Origin: Adiantum capillus-veneris
Taxonomy: Eukaryota > Streptophyta > Polypodiopsida > Polypodiales > Pteridaceae
Direction: 5' to 3'
Assembly: GCA_014529385.2 (NCBI GenBank)
Contig: CM043964.1
Coordinates: 139,278,529 to 139,342,528 of the forward strand
Length of the DNA: 64,000 bases
Made by a program: the position numbers and the translations under genes. Positions 58,007 to 64,000 of this stretch are shown here, in pieces. The notes beneath the pieces are model-generated. The model saw only the letters and a program-made list of their open reading frames with translations, ran no database searches and was not told where the DNA came from. Positions within the stretch are counted from its first letter, which is position 1. Each line of letters begins with the position of its first letter.

Positions 58007-58811
58007 GGAAATACTCGCGTAAATAACCTTTACACTGTTAGTCAAGAGAAAAAATTACTACTAAAGCAAGTTCAACTCCCTACTTTCAAAGGAGAGGGAC
58101 CCAATTTAGAGTGAGATGCCGAAGCGTGGTTAGATGCTATGGATGACTATTTCAAAGCTGCAAGAACTGCTCTAGAAAACCAAACAATGTTGGGTATGCT
58201 CCATCTCAGTGGTGCCACTTTGGTGGAAGCAACACTGTAGAGATAATCCCACGAGTAGTCCATCTTGGGAGAAAATGAAGCAGGCAATTAAAGAACGCTA
58301 TCTCCCTCCTGCACATTAGGCTATCAAGATGAACGAGTTCTTTGGTCTACACCAGCTAGGACTTTCATTAGAGAAGTACTACACCAAGTTTGTGTCTTTA
58401 CGACGCTATGCTCCCCAGATGACCATGGAGCAACAAATTGCCCGTTTCTGTCAAGGCCTCAACCAACCCCTGAGTACATGTCTTGAAGCCATGAGGCCTA
58501 CATCAATACAGGATGCCCTTCTCAGGGCTAAGCCTCTTGCAGTCGAAGGAACCAACTCCCTAAGGAACTATAATGGATTTAATAACTTTAGGGGAAGAGC
58601 CAGGGGAACTTTCAACCAAGGATACCAACAACGTGGACTAGCCGCAGCAGTGAACTTGGAGCAGACCTTCCCAACCGTTAGGTGCTATGGATGCAATCAA
58701 ATGGGGTACTATAGAAATAACTATCCCGAAGAGAAAAACCCTCAAACTACTGCTAGAACCATTCCTCAAAATCAAGGAGATAATCTAATAGGAGGTAGAA
58801 ATGGAGGATGA
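58007..58811 (+). pseudogene. gag of the nested element
   Basis: From the acceptor the frame reads KQVQLPTFKGEGPNL, a TGA (about 58,112), then AEAWLDAMDDYFKAA. A slip near 58,215 leads to MKQAIKERYLPPAH, a TAG, and the open part 58,329-58,811 with EKYYTKFVSLRRYAPQM and PLSTCLEAMRPTSIQDALLR, typical capsid helices of plant Ty3/gypsy gag. The zinc knuckle is CYGCNQMGYYRNNY: its His and last Cys have both become Tyr (single transitions), so nucleic-acid binding would be lost. Confidence 0.85.
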
Positions 58812-59750
58812 GGTAGAGGAAGAGCAAGAGGAGCCAGATCTTATGCAATCATAGGAGAACCAACCTTATGAATAAGAAAGATAAAAGAGCCACTCGCTTG
58901 GCCATAGTTAGCAATCTTAGAGCCTTGTAAACCACTATAAGTCGATAATGTAAAACTTTGAGTTACTTACATGTTATAATGATATACATTATTTTTTTTT
59001 TCAAATTACTTAAGGAATCTAAAGTTAAATTGGCATTCAATCAAGAAATTAAGGGTTGATCTAGCAAATGAGACAGAGGTTATTGATAGTAAGAAAAGAA
59101 TTTGAATCTTGAAATTGAAATAGTTATCAAGAAACCAATTCACATCCTTGTGCACACGATAGCCTTCCTTGAAAAATGACCTAGGTATGAAAGTATTAAT
59201 GTACGAGTAATAGGAAGCCGAAAAGAACTCTTGGTATGATACTTCTTAAAACCCTTTACATATTGTTGGTCAACCAGGTTAGAGCATAGAGGGGTACCTC
59301 TGGTGCAATGGTGTAAGCTTGTGCCGAACGCAGATTGCTCAGAATGGCAAGAACATGTTGAGCGCATTCGGATTGGCAAAGCTGAAATACACGATACTTG
59401 TCAAATGCTGATTGCTCTGAATGGTCAGTTAGAGCGAGCGCGTTCATTTTGACAAGGTGGATATATGGATCTTTTATGGAATTGATTTAACCTGGTTTTT
59501 GAGATGATACGAATGGTTTGTAAAGGTTTTTAAGATGGGCTCAACACTAAGAGTTTCTTGAGGAAAAATTGACTAGCAAGCAACTCCAACCAGAAACTAG
59601 AAAGAACACTTAGAGTAATCAGTAACCTTTGGTAAAGTGGAAAGGTTATCCCTTCGACGATGCCAATTGGGAGGATGAATTTCTCTTCTAAAAAATTTTC
59701 CCAATTTCGGTTGAGACGAGGGCATCTCAAATTTTTTAAGTTGGGGTGAT
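58812..59750. other. Internal region without pol, ending in polypurine-like tract
   Basis: No protease, RT or integrase sequence. 59,310-59,450 has short repeated phrases (GATTGCTC.GAATGG). AAGTTGGGGTGAT at 59,738-59,750 sits where the polypurine tract should be, just before the 3' LTR. Confidence 0.7.
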
Positions 59751-62700
59751 TCTAAGGTTTTCAGTTTCTGAAACCTTAAGATTGTATAAAGCTTAGTTCA
59801 ACTAATATGATTATTGAAAAAGCAATGTAGAGTTGTCCGACCGTGGCAAATATTGGTAATTTTGAAATCTTAAGCACAGCAAACCTCGGGCTAGAAATTT
59901 TCAGAATCAGATTCCGATAAAATCTGGAAGAGTTACGGGCCCTGAAAGGTTACAATAGGAATTCAATTAGTTAAGTAAAATTGGATGGTTTTAGTAATTA
60001 TTATTATCAAAGACTTTCTTATCCTAAGGTTCTAGAATTTACTGATATTTCCAATTTTCATCATTAAAAGTCAATGAAAATAGTCAAAATCAATCCTGGA
60101 AGCTGAGGGGGCAGTGTGGAGCTATGATGAACCTGCCAGGGACTCAAATAGCATCAAGGGACACCATCTTCAGCCTAGGGACTGCTTGAACTGCAAGCAA
60201 CTGCCTTTTACACCTTGTGAGAGCTTGTGAGTGCCAGAAACCTATAAATAGGACCCCTTGCTTCACAATTTGGGAGACTCGGAGCCTTGACACACTCTCT
60301 CTCATCTAGAGAGACCGCTATGCAGAAATCACTAGAGATTAAGCTCTAGTTGATTAACTTAAACAGTAATTAGCCTAATCCTTCTTAATTAGCAAGGCTA
60401 GATTAATCTATTTTCTTAATAAATTAAAGATTAGGTCTATGTATACTCATAAATCCTCTCTTAATTAAATATTCTCTGTTGATTGTTGTAATTAAAACTT
60501 GGGAATCTTAAGCTAATTAAGTATCCTATCATATTAGGACTGAAATTATCCAAATTAACCATAAATTAATGGAAAATATATTAATTAAGTTTATATCAAG
60601 TTGAGGTAGTTATCAAAGCTGTATTAGGCAGTCATTAAGCTAGAAAAAGTATCTTATAGTTTTTTGAGTAATTTTCATAATTAATTAGGTAGAATTACAC
60701 TGTTTTTTAGAGAAGATTAAAGGGAAAAATAATCAAATTGATTCAAAATGTCGTGATTTATTTATCAGAGGTTAATTACATCTTAGTAAATCCATGATAA
60801 TTATGTCAAGCTTAGATAATTAATTTACCTAATTACTCTAGCAAAAATACTCTATTTTAGGACAACTTAAATAGGAAAAATTAGCAAATGGATTCAAATT
60901 GGTTTGAGTTATTTAGAAAAGGTTAATTACATGTTACAAAACATGTGATAATTATGTCAAGCTCAAATAATTAATTTACCTAATTACTTTAGCAACAATA
61001 CTCTATTTTTAAGACAAATTAAAAGGGGGAAATCAATAAATTGATTCAAATTTCTTTGATTTATTTATTAGAGGTTAATTATATGTTAGAAAACCCATGA
61101 TAGTTATGTCAAGCTTAGATAATTAATTTACCTATTTACTTTAGCAGAATTACTCTATTTTTAAGACAAATTAAATAGGGGAAATTAGCAAATGGATTCA
61201 AATTGGTTTGAGTTATTTATCAGGGGTTAATTACATGTTAAAGAATCTGTGATAATCATGTCAAGCTTAGATAATTAATTTACCTAATTACTTTAGCAGA
61301 ATTACTCTGTTTTTAGGACAAATTAAAAGGGGAAAATTAGTAAATTGATTCAAATTGCTTTGAGTTATTTATCAGAGGTTAATTACATGTTAGGAAACCT
61401 GTGATAATTATTTTAAGATTCCCAAATTAAATGGTAATTATGGGAAATTACTTATAGCATAAATAAGTTACATGAGGAATGTCTCATCAAATTGACTATA
61501 AAAGATACCTACTTACTCCAAAAATCCTTATTTTTGGGTTAAAAAAAGACAAAAGAAGATTATTCAATTAAACTTCTTATAGGTTAAGTCTTTTTATAAG
61601 GCGGCCGACATGGCTCCAAAGAGAACCAAAGGAAATCTTCTTCCTGAGGAAGAGGATGTTAGCAACAAAAGAAACAAGGCCACTAATGACCATGACGCTG
61701 GGCCTAGCCATAGGCCAACGGAGGAAAGTCTACCGGCTCCTGCCCCACAGCACATGGACAAGCAGTCCCAAGTGATTTTCTATTTTGTTCATTTAAAATC
61801 TTTTAAAGTTCATTTTTATGTTAGCATTGCATACGTAAGGTTAGAAAGGATAAACTGGCTGAAAATGGAAGGTAACTTCCAATGTGCATTTGTTTATAAT
61901 GTAGAAAAGAATTGTTTGGGTTAAAACTGGTTGAAATAGGAAAGATATGATTGATCATCCTTAAGACAGCTTGTCTCAAGACACCTCCGACTCCTTAGTA
62001 TAAATTGATGATAATGATTGGATTTCTAGCCACGGATAAGTCGGTTACCCCCATGAACGTTGAGTTTCTACTCCGTGTCATGTCTTGATGTTTCTACATA
62101 AGTTAGGATACCGTTTTTTATCCTAGGGGAGCTGCTCGGTTGTATGGGCAACTGGTTTGGTGTATGGGCACCCGGAACCTTGGGTGGGGGTTTATCCACT
62201 CCGGATTATGAATAAGGAATGGGTGCCATTTTTTTCACCCTTAGGTGGTCTTGAGACAAGAAGAGTACTGGTCATGGTTATTATGGATAATGTTTTGATT
62301 GACAGTACCCTGTCTTAAGTTTAAAGATGTCTGTTTGCTAAAAGAATGTTTTCAATACTGTTTTCAAGGGCTGTTTTAATAAAATTCTGTTATGAAGGAT
62401 AAAAGGAATCATTATTTTAATTGTGATAAGAACGTAGTAGTAATTAAATAACAAAATAATCATGTGTGAGTGCGGGGTGGTATGTGGGGATTGACTAAGG
62501 TTGTCAATCATGGACGGGTGGACCTGATTAATCAGGTAACTATCCATTCCCGCGCACTAAAACGTTTAGAAACTTCTTCACTTAGAAGAGGAATCCACCG
62601 GCGGCTATGCCCTCACATCTGTTAGGGGGTAGATGGTTGAGGATACCTTAGCCCATTTGTGGCAGTTTTACGGCCAAAATAGTTTTTTAGACTTTTAATA

Positions 62701-62886
62701 CATTGTCTTGTTTTCGCTGCGAGACAGGACTAGGTCTTCTTCTAAGGCTACAGACCCAAGCCATTGTCAATGGTAAAGGTCTATTCCTTGGATTGTTCTT
62801 GTTTAGAGACTCTGGTTTTTATCAGACCTAGAGACCTGTCAAGGATCCCATCCCGATCTTGGTATTGGTGGGCTAGGGACCTTACA
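59751..62886 (+). repeat. 3' LTR of the nested element
   Basis: About 3,136 bp, starting TCTAAGG where the 5' LTR has TGTAAGG. TATA box at 60,243-60,250. Five tandem units (60,750-61,400), then a jump that lacks about 450 bp present in the 5' LTR at about 55,260-55,710. Contains the second copy of the small ORF (61,610-61,924). Ends CCTTACA. Confidence 0.9.
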
Positions 62887-62939
62887 ACAACAGGCAAACC
62901 AATGTCATGCTTAGTGACATGTCATATAATTGAGTCACT

Positions 62940-63420
62940 GTTGGGTGAATAGGAAGCTTGGGGATTGCGCAAAGCTCCCCATCGCTTGGTGTTAACCTTG
63001 CTGTTAAAGACATTACATACGACAGTTGAGTCACTACTGGGCAAATAGGAAGCTTGGAGACTGCCCAAAGCTCCCCATCGTTTGGTGTTGACCATACCAT
63101 GGGGCATGATAACTGATAGTGGAAAGACAAAATTCAGTGAATATTGGGCGAATAGGAAACTTGGGAACTACCCAACGCTCCCTATCGCTTGGTGTTGACC
63201 TTGGTATAACTGACAATGACGATGGTGATATGCTTACAGGTCATGCAATTGAGTCAGTATTGGGCGAATAGGAAACTTGGGGACTGCCCAGCTCTCCCCA
63301 TCGCTTGGTGTTGACCTTGGGGTTAAAATCATTACATGCAACAGTGGAGTCAACACCAAGCAAATAGGAGGCTTGGTGACTGCCCAACTCTCCCCATTGC
63401 TTGGTGTTGACCTTGGCAAA
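62940..63420. repeat. Five tandem units, about 95-118 bp
   Basis: Units share GAATAGGAAACTTGGGG... and CCCATCGCTTGGTGTTGACC, at about 62,946, 63,043, 63,147, 63,265 and 63,365. They lie in the 3' part of the large element just after the nested insertion. Each unit has an internal complementary pair (GGGGACTGCCC / GCTCTCCCC style), so it may fold. Confidence 0.88.
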
Positions 63421-63870
63421 TTGGTGTCGGTCCTGTAAACTTCCACGAATATCACATTTTTTAATTCCATATCTATCAGTGAATAATTCCTTCATTACTT
63501 TATTAATATTTTCCATGCTAATCAGTACTCCAATAATGCACATTTCCCAAAGGTACTTTTTTCCCACTAGGTTTTTTCCCTTTAATCATCCAAGTAGTAG
63601 ACCCTAATTTAGATCCTCATCATTTTACTTCTCTTGTACATACTTTTCATAAATAAATAGCAACCTCATCATTACGCTATAATAGTAGAGAAATGCAACA
63701 TCATTTCTCACATCAGACATATTCGGACCAATAAAGATGTTGCAGCAAATTGAACCTCATCAAAAAATTCAATAACAAATGAAGACAATCAGCCCATCAA
63801 CAACCAATCAAAAACCTTACACAACCTCCACAGACACTTTTCAACAGTGCCTGAGGACGGGCACTAAAAT
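63421..63870. other. 3' non-coding region of the large element
   Basis: AT-rich, no gene seen. Confidence 0.6.
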
Positions 63871-63883
63871 CAAAAGGGGGGAA
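63871..63883 (+). promoter_or_regulatory. Polypurine tract of the large element
   Basis: CAAAAGGGGGGAA directly before the TG of the 3' LTR; the expected primer for plus-strand synthesis. Confidence 0.88.
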
Positions 63884-64000
63884 TGTTAACTGAGTCAACG
63901 ACAGTTAACAGAAGCTGCTAAAGATCGAAGACGTACGGATGCACATCGAGGATGAATACAAGGAAGCAGTAAAGATTGGAGTTACATATTCTTCATGTTT
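63884..64000 (+). repeat. Start of the 3' LTR of the large element (cut by window end)
   Basis: TGTTAACTGAGTCAACG... aligns with the first 117 bp or so of both 5' LTR copies (44,531 and 45,446). Confidence 0.92.

Larger units (their letters stand above)
53048..62886 (+). mobile_element. Nested gag-only LTR retrotransposon with giant LTRs
   Basis: LTRs run TGTAAGG...CCTTACA. The 5-bp target duplication ACAAC (53,043-53,047 and 62,887-62,891) fixes both ends. LTR lengths are 4,127 bp and about 3,136 bp, differing mainly in tandem-repeat number. A tRNA-Met primer site and a polypurine-like tract are in place. The internal 2.6 kb encodes only gag, so the element depends on another for replication. 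Gag style (LEKYYTKFVSLRRYAPQM) is that of plant Ty3/gypsy chromovirus-type elements. Confidence 0.9.
44531..64000 (+). mobile_element. Very large LTR retrotransposon with doubled 5' LTR, non-autonomous
   Basis: Parts in order: two LTRs head to tail (44,531-45,445 and 45,446-46,273), primer site, long leader, decayed ORF (49,330-52,534), a nested element (53,048-62,886), a tandem-repeat region, polypurine tract and the first 117 bp of the 3' LTR, which runs off the window. Without the nested element the internal part is about 7.8 kb. There is no protease, RT or integrase. The TTTGGCGC-type primer site is that of Athila/Tat/Ogre-group elements of the Ty3/gypsy class, so it is best called a large retrotransposon derivative (LARD) of that group. 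Confidence 0.82.

Overview
The window reads as repeat-rich land-plant nuclear DNA. It has GT/AG introns, endogenous pararetrovirus remains, long-LTR retrotransposons with plant-type primer sites, a tRNA-derived SINE, long (GA)n tracts and no compact operons. A large-genome non-seed plant such as a fern fits, because Sola-like DNA transposons and this kind of pararetrovirus decay are at home there, but I cannot identify the species. I found no gene that looks intact; almost everything is a transposable element or a broken gene.

Layout. 1-2.4 kb: no recognised gene, then a 1.3-kb terminal-inverted-repeat element. 2.5-7.9 kb (+): a multi-exon broken gene whose product would join a ParB/sulfiredoxin-like N domain to a beta-class DNA (N6-adenine or N4-cytosine) methyltransferase domain. 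Its first intron carries four small hairpins and one exon carries a (GA)n tract. 8.4-8.6 kb: a 276-bp MITE with a paralogous empty site beside it. 8.8-11.9 kb (+): decayed Ty3/gypsy gag-pol. 11.95-15.66 kb (-): an endogenous caulimovirid fragment (PR-RT-RNaseH, promoter and primer site, movement protein). 16.0-17.1 kb (-): a broken histone H3 gene, most like CenH3. 18.0-19.5 kb (-): a broken gene of unknown family. 20.3-20.5 kb: a duplicated unit around a 26-bp hairpin.

21,065-33,185 is a 12.1-kb DNA transposon with 22-bp inverted repeats and a 4-bp target duplication. It carries three genes: a Sola-like DDD transposase (-), a coiled-coil plus RING-like protein (+) and an FCP1/HAD-like phosphatase (+). 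Its long introns and intergenic DNA are filled with a degenerate palindrome of the type CCACTTnnAAGTGG, which is scarce in the exons. The MITE at 8.4 kb shares its termini and TSD length, so the two look like one family. An inserted SINE lies in its left part. A hAT-like relic abuts its right end.

33.7-44.5 kb: microsatellites, LINE-tail-like pieces and a degenerate direct duplication (36.8-38.6 and 40.8-42.8 kb). 44,531 to the end: a very large LTR element with two 5' LTRs joined head to tail, a TTTGGCGC-type primer site, a decayed repeat-bearing ORF, a polypurine tract and the start of its 3' LTR at 63,884. A second LTR element (53,048-62,886, TSD ACAAC) is nested inside it. The nested element has 3-4 kb LTRs with 152-bp tandem repeats, and its gag appears to start in the LTR and splice across the primer site.

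Across unrelated broken genes the in-frame stops I could place are all TGA/TAG/TAA compatible with CGA/CAG/CAA, as expected from deamination of methylated cytosine in plant heterochromatin.
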